Shown here piece by piece: positions 1-6,564 of a DNA stretch of 14,684 nt. Made by a program: the position numbers and the translations under genes. The stretch is from Candidatus Azambacteria bacterium. GTDB lineage: Bacteria; Patescibacteriota; Minisyncoccia; GWC2-36-17; WO2-46-25. Below the pieces are notes generated by a model. It saw only the letters and a program-made list of their open reading frames with translations, had not been told where the DNA came from and made no database searches. Within the stretch, counting starts at the first letter, position 1, and each line of letters begins with the position of its first letter. The DNA lies in assembly GCA_024654415.1 (NCBI GenBank), contig JANLHQ010000034.1, positions 1-14,684 on the forward strand, given 5' to 3'.

Positions 1-2
1 CG

Positions 3-629
3 TTACTTGCTAAAGGAGAATCGGATTTTTCCGGATCCCCCGCATCAAGAATTTTTAATATTAAACTTGGAGCAGAAAAACTTAATGGCATCATCATCAA
101 ACCCGGCGACGAATTTTCATTTATGGAAACGATTGGTGATGTCGGGGCAAAAGAAGGATATCAGTATGCGCTCGTCATTAAAAATGGGGGGGATCTCGTA
201 AAAGAATATGGTGGGGGTTTATGCCAGGTATCGACCACGATTTTTCGCGCCGCAATATATGCAGGCCTCACGATCACCGAGCGGTTCGCTCACAGTTTGC
301 CGGTAATATACTATAATCCGCAAGGATTTGATGCGACAGTATACAGCCCTCACCCCGATTTGCGCTTTGTGAATGACACGCCTTCTAACATTCTTGTTCA
401 AACAAAAATAATCGGAAACAAGCTCTATTTTGAATTTTACGGCACCTCCGATAGGCGAGAAGTGAAGTTAATTGGCCCTTCGTCGTATGATCATAAACCT
501 GATGGTTCATTCAAAACAATATTAACCCGTGAAATTTATAAAGACGGGGCACTCATTGATACTGATATTTTCCGCTCTTCATACCGCTCACCAAAGCAAG
601 CGCCTGTACTGAAAAATCCTCTGGAATAA
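3..629 (+). CDS. VanW family protein, 5' truncated by window edge
   Basis: The frame is open from base 3 with no start codon, so this is the C-terminal ~208 residues of a longer protein. An ATG at 123 exists, but the conserved family sequence begins well before it: an FSGSPASRIFNI segment at about 20-70, then a GIIIKPGDEFSF segment just before that ATG. Further on are the GGGLCQVSTTIFRAA core (about 210-255) and HSLPVIYYNPQGFDATVY (about 290-345). These are the hallmarks of the VanW family (YoaR-like), a cell-envelope family of poorly known role that was named from vancomycin-resistance clusters; membership alone does not imply resistance. CPR homologues are usually membrane-anchored with peptidoglycan-binding-like N-terminal domains, which would be outside the window. 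The stop TAA is at 627-629, four bases from the stop of the convergent gene at 634, and no obvious terminator separates them. Confidence 0.9.
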   Translation, partial: LLAKGESDFSGSPASRIFNIKLGAEKLNGIIIKPGDEFSFMETIGDVGAKEGYQYALVIKNGGDLVKEYGGGLCQVSTTIFRAAIYAGLTITERFAHSLPVIYYNPQGFDATVYSPHPDLRFVNDTPSNILVQTKIIGNKLYFEFYGTSDRREVKLIGPSSYDHKPDGSFKTILTREIYKDGALIDTDIFRSSYRSPKQAPVLKNPLE

Positions 630-633
630 ACTT

Positions 634-879
634 TTACCCTATCGAAGGATCGATACGCGGAATCGGGAGAGCATTCTTTTGCAAAAGCTTTTCCGGATTA
701 GGTATAAGCTTACTCGCCTCGAGCACCTCAATGAGCACTGGCGCATGTCCGCTCGTAAAATGCAGTATTACTGTACCGATCTCCTTTGCATAGGTGATTG
801 GCTTATTACTTATCTCCCATGCAAGCACATCGCTTTCTGGGTCGTATGCTATACCACCCTCCTTCTGTTTTTTCTTCAT
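634..879 (-). CDS. DUF2283-like small protein, putative antitoxin-like partner
   Basis: An 81-residue protein. After a basic N-terminus (MKKKQKEG) it has the pattern of DUF2283: a YDPESDVLAWEIS strand (residues 12-24), an EIGTVILHFTSGHAPVLIEVLEASKLI segment (about 33-59) and a short tail. The family is a small beta-rich domain with no established biochemistry. Its ATG overlaps the TGA of the upstream DUF4258-like gene as ATGA (876-879), so the two are probably translationally coupled. DUF4258/DUF2283 neighbours recur in bacteria and have been regarded as toxin-antitoxin-like pairs; that function is an inference, since the sequence shows only the pairing and the small sizes. The stop TAA is at 634-636. 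Confidence 0.72.
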   Translation of the reverse strand: MKKKQKEGGIAYDPESDVLAWEISNKPITYAKEIGTVILHFTSGHAPVLIEVLEASKLIPNPEKLLQKNALPIPRIDPSIG

Positions 880-1109
880 AGTAAGGGGTAAAATGTAATA
901 ATCTTTTTCAGATCTCCTTCGTTTTTATAGACGACACAAAAAGTGCGCCCGTCCGCAAGTTTTTTGTGGGCAAAGAGCAGTGGTTTTTTACTATCGTTCA
1001 CTGTATCAGGAGAGCCAACTACAAACGCAATATTTTCACGACCAATCATAACGTCGTGACGCTCAAGCACAAGAAACTTTTTATTTGCGTATGCAGTAAA
1101 AAATATCAT
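876..1109 (-). CDS. DUF4258-like small protein, putative toxin-like partner
   Basis: A 77-residue protein read from ATG at 1109. The frame is open further upstream to 1196, but that part is a read-through of the tRNA fragment and repeat (it translates as tRNA-like GSSTLPPST), so 1109 is preferred. The sequence begins MIFFTAYANKKF, continues with an RHDVMIGRENIAFVVGSPDTV segment and ends with GRTFCVVYKNEGDLKKIITFYP. This matches the DUF4258 layout: an N-terminal helix, a central helix followed by a P-containing turn, and a C-terminal beta pair ending in VTxYP. DUF4258 is thought to be related to RelE/BrnT-like small RNase folds, but this copy shows no diagnostic catalytic set that I can point to. 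The AAAGG before the ATG is too close for a normal Shine-Dalgarno site. The start lies only 24 bases from the 3' tRNA remnant, so its 5' leader would include that remnant. Confidence 0.6.
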   Translation of the reverse strand: MIFFTAYANKKFLVLERHDVMIGRENIAFVVGSPDTVNDSKKPLLFAHKKLADGRTFCVVYKNEGDLKKIITFYPLL

Positions 1110-1132
1110 CCTTTGTGTGGCAATAAACTCTG

Positions 1133-1162
1133 TGCTCGGGGGGAGAGTTGAACTCCCACGGG
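1133..1162 (-). pseudogene. 3' fragment of a broken tRNA-Leu (T arm and acceptor 3' strand)
   Basis: Read on the minus strand, this contains a complete T arm (GGGAG, loop TTCAACT, CTCCC), an acceptor 3' strand CCCGAGC and discriminator A at 1133. The stretch 1141-1162 is identical over 22 bases to 1341-1362 in the intact tRNA-Leu(UAG), exactly 200 bases away. What precedes it on the minus strand is not an anticodon arm but the end of a 46-bp repeat. The CCCGAGC acceptor strand pairs over all 7 bases with GCTCGGG at 1448-1454, the start of the 5' fragment. The two pieces therefore belonged to one tRNA-Leu gene. No CCA is encoded. Confidence 0.7.
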
Positions 1163-1274
1163 CTCCCGATTTGTCTGAGGCGAAGCGAAGATACAAAACG
1201 CAGTCCAGCGAAGCGATAGCGTAGTCGTGGCTCCCGATTTGTCTGAGGCGAAGCGAAGATACAAATCGCAGTCC
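1161..1274. repeat. Two direct 46-bp repeats with internal inverted ends
   Basis: Units lie at 1161-1206 and 1229-1274 (period 68) and differ at one base (position 1198 versus 1266). They are separated by a 22-base linker rich in GCGAAGCGATAGCG. Each unit starts GGCTCCCGATTTGTC and ends CGCAGTCC. In the second unit CGATTTGT and ACAAATCG form a perfect 8-bp stem around a loop rich in GAAGCGAAG; in the first unit one pair is lost. The first unit abuts the 3' tRNA-Leu fragment. This looks like a dispersed palindromic repeat of the genome, but only two copies are visible here. Bases 1275-1332 are GC-rich, with a TCCCGC/GCGGGA hairpin and no gene. Confidence 0.8.
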
Positions 1275-1332
1275 CGGCAGTCAAAGCGGGGCTGCCCCAT
1301 CCCGCCCCAAGCGGGACGCGCCCTGTACAAAG

Positions 1333-1414
1333 TGCTGGGAGGGAGAGTTGAACTCCCACGGGTTGCCCCACCAGCTCCTAAGGCTGGCGCGTCTGCCAAT
1401 TCCGCCATCCCAGC
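1333..1414 (-). tRNA. tRNA-Leu (anticodon UAG)
   Basis: A full cloverleaf on the minus strand: acceptor GCTGGGA/TCCCAGC; T8 G9; D stem GCG/CGC around loop GAATTGGCAGA; anticodon stem CCAGC/GCTGG with loop CTTAGGA giving anticodon TAG; a long class II variable arm (TGGGGCAACCCGT); T stem GGGAG/CTCCC with loop TTCAACT; discriminator A at 1333. The long variable arm and discriminator A are as expected for leucine. CCA is not encoded. The leader and trailer also pair (CAAAGT with ACTTTG), which extends the acceptor helix to 13 bp. The gene sits inside the gap between two halves of another tRNA-Leu. Confidence 0.93.
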
Positions 1415-1431
1415 ACTTTGAACGGGGTAAA

Positions 1432-1454
1432 TCTGCCGATTCCGCCACCCGAGC
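1432..1454 (-). pseudogene. 5' fragment of a broken tRNA-Leu (acceptor 5' strand and D loop)
   Basis: On the minus strand from 1454 the sequence is a tRNA-Leu 5' end: acceptor GCTCGGG, T8 G9, D-stem GCG and loop GAATCGGCAGA, very similar to the intact neighbour. The expected CGC of the D stem is replaced by TTT, and no anticodon stem follows. Instead the sequence runs (TTTACCCCGTT) directly into the leader of the intact tRNA-Leu(UAG). Its acceptor strand pairs perfectly with the 3' fragment at 1134-1140. It is probably a dead remnant. A split or interrupted tRNA is possible but unsupported, because the D stem is lost and no anticodon 3' strand is found. Confidence 0.65.
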
Positions 1455-1478
1455 GCATACATATGATAAGAACAACGC

Positions 1479-2507
1479 TTACTGCCCTGCCGATTGATAA
1501 ATCGGCCCTATAACTGCAAGCGCAAGAAATAATACCACAATACCCACAATGACCAAAAGAATTGGCTCGATCAGCGTGAATAAATTCTTTACACTGCTCT
1601 CAACTTCCTTTTGATAAAATGACGCAAGAAAATCGAGATTTTTCTCAATGCTTGCCGATTTTTCCCCCACCTCAAGCATCTGAATGAATAATGGCGGGAA
1701 AAGCTTTCTGTCTAAAAATGCCGACACAGTACCACCTTTCAACACCCCTGGAATCACCCGTCTTATTGCGGCCTGAAACGCATCATTTCCCAAGCTTCCT
1801 GCTGTGATTGCAAGCGACTCATGGATTGGCACGCCACTTTTTAAAAGCGTTGCAAACACTTTTGCTGAACGCGCAAGGTATACGCGACGGACGAGACCAC
1901 CCACAATAGGAAGATGAAGCATGGCACGATCAAAAAAATTCTTCCCTGATGGTGTACGAATAAAGAAATACGCACTAACACCGCATGCGACTATAGCAAA
2001 GATCACCGCTATTCCGTATGTAGACAAAAACGCCGTGAACGCAAGCACCATCCGCGTTGCAAGCGGGGGGCTCTCGCTTAATGATGCAAGGAGCTCTGTC
2101 ACTGTCGGCAATACCGTATACCCTAACACTACTGCTACCGCACCAACCGCACATAACATGAATGTGGGATATATTAGCGCAGAGGTGAGTGTCTTTTTAA
2201 ACCCAATTGAGGTTTCAATATGGTCAGCGAGATATTCGAGATTGTTTTCAAGTGTACCCGACTTCTCAGCTGCTCTTACCACATTAACATAAAAAAATCC
2301 GAAGGCATGCGGTTGTCGCTCAAGCGCAGTAGAAAATTTTTCCCCTTCCTCAACACGCCGAGTGATATCAAGCAGCGCTCTCCGAAATGATGGGTTTCTT
2401 GATTGCTGTATCTGGGTCTTTATCGCTTGCGCAAGCGATAAATTTGCCTTTACCATCACGGCGAGATTTTTAGTAAATATCAATATATCCTTATCGGTAA
2501 TGCGCAT
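1479..2507 (-). CDS. Type II secretion/type IV pilus inner-membrane platform protein (PilC/GspF family)
   Basis: A 342-residue polytopic protein with two GspF repeats. The first begins FTKNLAVMVKANLSLAQAI at residues 11-29; the second, RSAKVFATLLKSGVPIHESL, lies at 213-232, followed by the family signature MLEVGEKSASIEKNLDFLASFY (277-298) and a terminal IEPILLVIVGIVVLFLALAVIGPIY segment. Membrane segments are visible at about 112-134, 155-183 and 311-337. PilC/GspF proteins form the inner-membrane platform that couples the assembly ATPase to pilin polymerisation. At 342 residues it is shorter than the ~400 of PilC, with almost no N-terminal cytoplasmic extension, which is common in CPR versions. 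No pilB, pilT or pilin is in the window, so it may work with pilus genes elsewhere. It begins 9 bases after the debranching-enzyme stop and is probably the last gene of that transcript; the link to glucan metabolism is positional only. Confidence 0.93.
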   Translation of the reverse strand: MRITDKDILIFTKNLAVMVKANLSLAQAIKTQIQQSRNPSFRRALLDITRRVEEGEKFSTALERQPHAFGFFYVNVVRAAEKSGTLENNLEYLADHIETSIGFKKTLTSALIYPTFMLCAVGAVAVVLGYTVLPTVTELLASLSESPPLATRMVLAFTAFLSTYGIAVIFAIVACGVSAYFFIRTPSGKNFFDRAMLHLPIVGGLVRRVYLARSAKVFATLLKSGVPIHESLAITAGSLGNDAFQAAIRRVIPGVLKGGTVSAFLDRKLFPPLFIQMLEVGEKSASIEKNLDFLASFYQKEVESSVKNLFTLIEPILLVIVGIVVLFLALAVIGPIYQSAGQ

Positions 2508-2516
2508 AAAACTCGT

Positions 2517-4328
2517 TTATATAATATTTTTGGATTGTAGCACCTGATCCAACGCATCGCAATATGATGCCGCAGACCAACTCTGCGCAAGACATCCGCT
2601 CGGAGCAAATTCATCTGCAGACGATATTTCCGAATGATGACCGAGTATTCCCCTCCACACTATATCATTGGTGCTTGTGGCAAGAAGCGCATCAATAAAA
2701 GGTCTAAATTTTTCTTCATTTACTTTACATAATGACAATGCTACATAATTATTGATGAAAAACCACGCATCACCATGATGATAGCTTTGGTTTTTTTCTT
2801 TACACCCACGATCAACACCACAAAAAAATGGATGGCTCTTTGCGATACTTGCAACACCACCCCATGAAAGCCATAACTCATCAAGCGCCCGTGCAAACGC
2901 TTTCTCCCACTCGTGGTTTAATAATAAATCTGGGTAAAACTGATATGCAAGAAATATATTTGGCCTTTGTGTGGAATCGCCCGCTCCATCAGCGAGCGCA
3001 TCTCCATCCCAAAATACCTCGCGAACAGCGCGCAAAAGCTCTGCCTCCCTCAATAAATATGCCTTGTCATTGGTAAGCGTGCCTGCAAGGCGAAACATTG
3101 CCAGCGTAAGAGCCTGAATTTCAATCCTCGCGCCCGCCCGCCCCGATCCTTGATATTCAGTATCCATCCATGTTTCTTTCGAACCATTTTGCACGAGCCC
3201 ATTATGCATGCGTGCGGGTAATGTATTATTAAGAAATGAAATAAGTAGCTCCTTTGTTTTTCGCGCATCCTCTCCCTGGAGCACGCCCATACGGTTAAGC
3301 TGTTCTGCACATCTAAAAAAAAGTCCCTCGGTGTCCGCATATGCAAGCGTGCCAGGCGCATCCTGCCCATGAAGTGAGCCATACATAATCCATTGATCAA
3401 GATACCGCATGTAAATCGCATGGGCAACTCTGGGGCTAAGTTGTCTGGAAGCGATCGTAAAATCTCTCAACCAAAATTGCGTAAACCACGGGATGCCTGC
3501 ATATAGCCCTTCACTGTTTTTCCATTCGTCTTTTACCTCCATGTGTCGTAATGAATATTTCGCAGCTAGATATGCTGTACAAATTTCCTCGTCGCCAATG
3601 GGCCGGTCATATTTCTGTGCAAACCATTCCACTTCAGCATCTAGCGATTTCTTGATCTTCTCTGCATCTTCATATACGCGCTTCGCTGTTTCGATTGCAG
3701 CTCCCTTTTCTTGCGCAACGGAAAACACAAATTTTTTACCTTGGAGGTCTGATGCCCAAAATACGTATCGGTCAAAGGGAGGGTCATTGCGCGTCGCGTC
3801 CCACTCATACTTTTCCTGCACCCATTCCTTTTTTGTTCTACTCCCTCCAACACCCGCAATAGCAAGAAAAAACCGCCGTCCGAGTGAGCCATCTTCCCGC
3901 TTCACGAATTCAACCACCACACACCCTTCCTCTGCGGTAACCTCATAGAACCTTCCCATGTCGCTATTATCAAACATTTCCTTCCCATCTAGGAGCACTG
4001 AAAGCGTGATTACTTCATTTGATTGCCATACAAGTGAATTACTCGTTGGGTCGAGGAAAAATAACTCGCGAAGTCCTCCCTGCCGCTCGATTTCGAAACT
4101 AGAAAATTTATTTGTCACTCGCTTCACTGGAAGTCGCACGCCGAGCCTCAGCCCAGCAATTGTTTTAAGCATTACTCCATTTTCCCGTACAAAAAACCCA
4201 TGATACCTCGATGAACGGTTTTCCTGCCAATAAAAAAAACTGCCCTTGGTATTAGTAAGAAGCATCTGCGGGTTCTCTTCTATTTCATTTTGAATCGCAT
4301 GCGTGCCGATCCTATGTATACACTGCAT
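2517..4328 (-). CDS. Glycogen debranching enzyme, amylo-alpha-1,6-glucosidase type (GH133-like)
   Basis: The (alpha/alpha)6-barrel half matches the C-terminal glucosidase domain of glycogen debranching enzymes, which removes single alpha-1,6-linked glucoses at branch points. From ATG 4328 it has 603 residues. Motifs: an N-terminal beta domain with LLTNTKGSFFYW and SSRYHGFF (23-46); GIPWFTQFWLRDF (278-290), whose RDF acid lies in a family motif; TWMDTEYQGSGRAGARIEIQAL (386-407); NQSYHHGDAWFFINNYVALSL (513-533); and CLAQSWSAASYCDAL (579-593). The frame is open to 4406, but that start would overlap the glycogen synthase by 73 bases; ATG 4328 lies 5 bases after its stop and suits coupled translation. 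ATG 4265 is another option, since homology starts near there. There is no GH13-like 4-alpha-glucanotransferase half, as usual in prokaryotic GH133 proteins. It acts with the neighbouring GT3 synthase in glycogen turnover (inference). Confidence 0.88.
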   Translation of the reverse strand: MQCIHRIGTHAIQNEIEENPQMLLTNTKGSFFYWQENRSSRYHGFFVRENGVMLKTIAGLRLGVRLPVKRVTNKFSSFEIERQGGLRELFFLDPTSNSLVWQSNEVITLSVLLDGKEMFDNSDMGRFYEVTAEEGCVVVEFVKREDGSLGRRFFLAIAGVGGSRTKKEWVQEKYEWDATRNDPPFDRYVFWASDLQGKKFVFSVAQEKGAAIETAKRVYEDAEKIKKSLDAEVEWFAQKYDRPIGDEEICTAYLAAKYSLRHMEVKDEWKNSEGLYAGIPWFTQFWLRDFTIASRQLSPRVAHAIYMRYLDQWIMYGSLHGQDAPGTLAYADTEGLFFRCAEQLNRMGVLQGEDARKTKELLISFLNNTLPARMHNGLVQNGSKETWMDTEYQGSGRAGARIEIQALTLAMFRLAGTLTNDKAYLLREAELLRAVREVFWDGDALADGAGDSTQRPNIFLAYQFYPDLLLNHEWEKAFARALDELWLSWGGVASIAKSHPFFCGVDRGCKEKNQSYHHGDAWFFINNYVALSLCKVNEEKFRPFIDALLATSTNDIVWRGILGHHSEISSADEFAPSGCLAQSWSAASYCDALDQVLQSKNII

Positions 4329-4333
4329 ACTGG

Positions 4334-6133
4334 TTATGCTTTTGTATTGTGCTGAGCAAGCGCCCGTGTGTGTGCTGTGAAGTAATGCTTCACAAACATG
4401 CTCCAATCCGCTTGCTCAGCAAGATTATATGCGGCGATTTTGTTTTCCACGCGCTCTCTGCGTGAACATGAAACATATCGATCAAGCTCATCAGCAAGAG
4501 CATTGACGATCTCGCCATCAGCCTTTCCAAGCCGATCTATAACATAAACACCCGGATTTTTCTTGCCCGCGAGCTTGTCTTTGAAAAACATTCCAAACCC
4601 CGACAAATCAGTCGTGATCGATGCCACGCCAAGCGCAGCACTCTCAAGCGGTGTGTACCCCCATGGCTCATAGAATGATGGAAACACACCAAGATGAGAC
4701 CCCTGAATTGACTCGTAGTATTCAAGGTCGAGTACGCCATCAGAGCCGCGTGAATAAATTGGGTAAAAAATCACCTTTACCTTATCCTCTTCTTTATTCG
4801 TGAGACCCTCCTCATGGAACGCTCTGAGAATCTGGTCGTGTGGATTTACTACATTATGCGTTGCAAGCGGGGGAAGTGGATCTGTTGTTCTTAATTCGCG
4901 GATCTTCTGCTTCAACGAAAGAATCAATCCTTCATCAAAGAGTTCGCTTATCTTTACATCCTCTTGTGCTATTAATGAATATAAGATCGCATCTTCGAGC
5001 TCCTCCTCAACTTCTTCAAGTGAATTTTGGATATCATTAAACACTTCGCGAGAGCGCGAAAGCTTCTCATTAATACCAAGCACTTCAGCGGGAACCCAAA
5101 AAAAACTGACGACAGTTTTTTTACTACCAGCAGCAATAAGACGACGATTGAGCTCTGCGAGCGCCTTAATGTATACATCAATACCTTTGTTATGGAACTC
5201 GTACCGCGCCCCTATAAACATAATAATCGTCTGTGACACATCAAAGCTGTAATACGGAAAGAAATAATACATGAGGAATTTCCTGATCCTATTGCGTTGG
5301 ATGCCGTGTTTTCGATTGATCTCCTCAATGGTTGGGAATTTTTCTATATCAAGCCCGTTTGGTAAAATTACATCTGCTTCTTTCCCTAAAAAATATTTAG
5401 CCTCAAGCGACGTGATCTGGCTCACCGTCGTAAAAATGTCTGCGATAGCAACTGCGGTCTTTTCAAGCTGGTGCTTATGCTGAACAAAATTTGCGCGCGC
5501 CTCCTTGTCTGGGTCGATACTTTCAAATTGCGAATAAAAATCAACGCCTCTCGATGCCAAGCTCCTTCCAAGCGTGGTCGCGTGTGTCGTAAATACCGAC
5601 GCAATATCAAGATTCTCCTTTTTTATGTATATAAGCGCAGGCACTGCAAGCCACTCATGACAATGAGCAAGTAGTTTCTTTTTTGGCATCTCGGCAGCAA
5701 TGCGCTTCAAAAGCTTCCCTACCGCATACCCCCATGCCACCGGCTCGTCAAAATCAAATCCTGCACCGAGCGAGTCAACGCCGTGTAAGGTCCATAGCTC
5801 CTGTTTAATCTCGTTTACGTATGGCGATACCCCCTTAAATTCAAGCAAGATAAGGGATGGCTCGCCATCAATGAGCCACTTACCAAAATGCACCACTATC
5901 CCTTCCTTCTCCGCATCGGCAAATGGTTTTTGAAAATATGCGGGAACGGGTTGCGGCTCAAACTGACCAAAGAGCTTATTTTCAAAATAAGGCCCTATCA
6001 TAAAATACCCCGCGCCATAAAAATTCACCATTTCCCTCGCCTTAGAGGTGATTACCGTGTTAATGCCGCCAACTTTGTTGGCGACCTCCCATGATATTTC
6101 AAATAAAAAATCTGGCTTGACGTATTCTTCCAT
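4334..6133 (-). CDS. Glycogen synthase, GT3 family (eukaryote/archaea-like)
   Basis: A 599-residue GT-B glycosyltransferase that extends alpha-1,4-glucan chains from a nucleotide-sugar donor. GT3 signatures: FEISWEVANKVGGINTVITS (11-30, the nucleotide-binding glycine loop), HCHEWLAVPAL (157-167), FTTHATTLGRSLA (181-193), VSQITSLEAKYFL (237-249), ILPNGLDIEKF (256-266), IGARYEFHNKGIDVYIKAL (307-325) and FPSFYEPWGYTPLESAALG (484-502), in which E489 and E497 form the donor-site E-x7-E pair. The insert with acidic EEVEEELED near 373-381 also fits GT3 architecture. The length is somewhat short compared with eukaryotic GYS (~700), which carries regulatory tails. Most bacteria use the GT5 enzyme GlgA; GT3 is known from eukaryotes, some archaea and scattered bacteria including CPR. 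It starts 21 bases after the DUF5752-like gene and ends 5 bases before the debranching enzyme, so all three are probably cotranscribed. No clear ribosome binding site is seen. Confidence 0.93.
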   Translation of the reverse strand: MEEYVKPDFLFEISWEVANKVGGINTVITSKAREMVNFYGAGYFMIGPYFENKLFGQFEPQPVPAYFQKPFADAEKEGIVVHFGKWLIDGEPSLILLEFKGVSPYVNEIKQELWTLHGVDSLGAGFDFDEPVAWGYAVGKLLKRIAAEMPKKKLLAHCHEWLAVPALIYIKKENLDIASVFTTHATTLGRSLASRGVDFYSQFESIDPDKEARANFVQHKHQLEKTAVAIADIFTTVSQITSLEAKYFLGKEADVILPNGLDIEKFPTIEEINRKHGIQRNRIRKFLMYYFFPYYSFDVSQTIIMFIGARYEFHNKGIDVYIKALAELNRRLIAAGSKKTVVSFFWVPAEVLGINEKLSRSREVFNDIQNSLEEVEEELEDAILYSLIAQEDVKISELFDEGLILSLKQKIRELRTTDPLPPLATHNVVNPHDQILRAFHEEGLTNKEEDKVKVIFYPIYSRGSDGVLDLEYYESIQGSHLGVFPSFYEPWGYTPLESAALGVASITTDLSGFGMFFKDKLAGKKNPGVYVIDRLGKADGEIVNALADELDRYVSCSRRERVENKIAAYNLAEQADWSMFVKHYFTAHTRALAQHNTKA

Positions 6134-6154
6134 GAAAAAATGCGTTGATACGCG

Positions 6155-6457
6155 TTAGCGATATTTTGCAAGCTGTCCAAGTCGTTCACTGATGCGCGCC
6201 TCTATTTTTGCGCGTACGCCCTTTGCCTTTCTAATATCCTTCGCAAGAACTGCGTCATGTAAAACATCTTCTATCCAGGCTGCGAAATCACACCTCTGGC
6301 TATTGCAATGATTATTAAACACATCTTGCGGCATACCTGAAAGCGCCGCATCGAATTCTGCAAGGCTTGCGAACACACTTCCATCACTATTAAAAAAACG
6401 CTCCTCCCCCTCTACCTGACGAAGGATGTCGCACGCGGTTGTTTTAGTTAATCTCAT
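6155..6457 (-). CDS. DUF5752-like small protein
   Basis: A 100-residue protein of unknown function. It has EERFFNSDGSVFASLAEFDAAL (18-39), MPQDVFNNHCN (42-52) and DFAAWIEDVLHDAVLAKDIRKAKG (57-80). The order F..dG....sL.Ef...L, then F.nH, then DFa.WI.dVl.D..LA resembles DUF5752, a helical domain often found beside or fused to GT4/GT3 glycosyltransferases in archaea and CPR. Here it stands directly upstream of the glycogen synthase, which supports an accessory role in glucan synthesis, but no activity is known. The start ATG at 6457 is separated from the GH57 gene by a 97-bp MITE-like element, which may have split an older continuous operon or supplied regulatory sequence. The family match is from memory of the motif and is moderate. 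Confidence 0.6.
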   Translation of the reverse strand: MRLTKTTACDILRQVEGEERFFNSDGSVFASLAEFDAALSGMPQDVFNNHCNSQRCDFAAWIEDVLHDAVLAKDIRKAKGVRAKIEARISERLGQLAKYR

Positions 6458-6463
6458 ATATCG

Positions 6464-6560
6464 TAGGACTTACGCAGTTGGATGAAGTTCGAGGCGAAGC
6501 AACGTTATGGCCAAGCCACGAATCTGCTGATTCGGAAATTCGCCAACTGCGTAAGTCCTA
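6464..6560. mobile_element. MITE-like element with perfect 18-bp inverted ends at a TA target
   Basis: TAGGACTTACGCAGTTGG at 6464-6481 is the exact reverse complement of 6543-6560. If the outermost TA on each side is the duplicated target, the element is GGACTTACGCAGTTGG to its complement, 93 bp inside TA/TA. TA duplication and GGACTTACGCA-type ends are typical of IS630/mariner-related and some cyanobacterial insertion sequences. The 61-base centre carries an inner hairpin (CGAATC tgct GATTCG, 6519-6534) and no ORF. A TATAAT at 6569-6564 on the minus strand, overlapping the GH57 stop, points into the element and could start transcription towards DUF5752, but no good -35 is seen. Confidence 0.72.
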
Positions 6561-6564
6561 TATA

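Noticed and set aside
7..201. Plus-strand 64-codon frame at the left edge
   Set aside because: It is out of frame with the VanW coding sequence that runs through the same bases and shows no family pattern.
1161..1274. CRISPR array
   Set aside because: Only two 46-bp units with a 22-base linker, no further units and no cas genes; the repeats look like palindromic dispersed repeats.
1133..1454. Group I or archaeal-type intron in a tRNA-Leu
   Set aside because: The gap contains a full tRNA and repeats and not an intron core, the D stem of the 5' piece is broken and no anticodon 3' strand can be found.
1106..1462. Minus-strand open frames through the tRNA locus
   Set aside because: They translate tRNA sequence (AGMAELADAPALGAG, GSSTLPPST) and repeats; the cloverleaf explains the region.
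1489..1506. Hairpin GCCGAT/ATCGGC as a terminator of the PilC gene
   Set aside because: It lies within the last codons of PilC, has only six pairs and lacks a T run on the minus strand.
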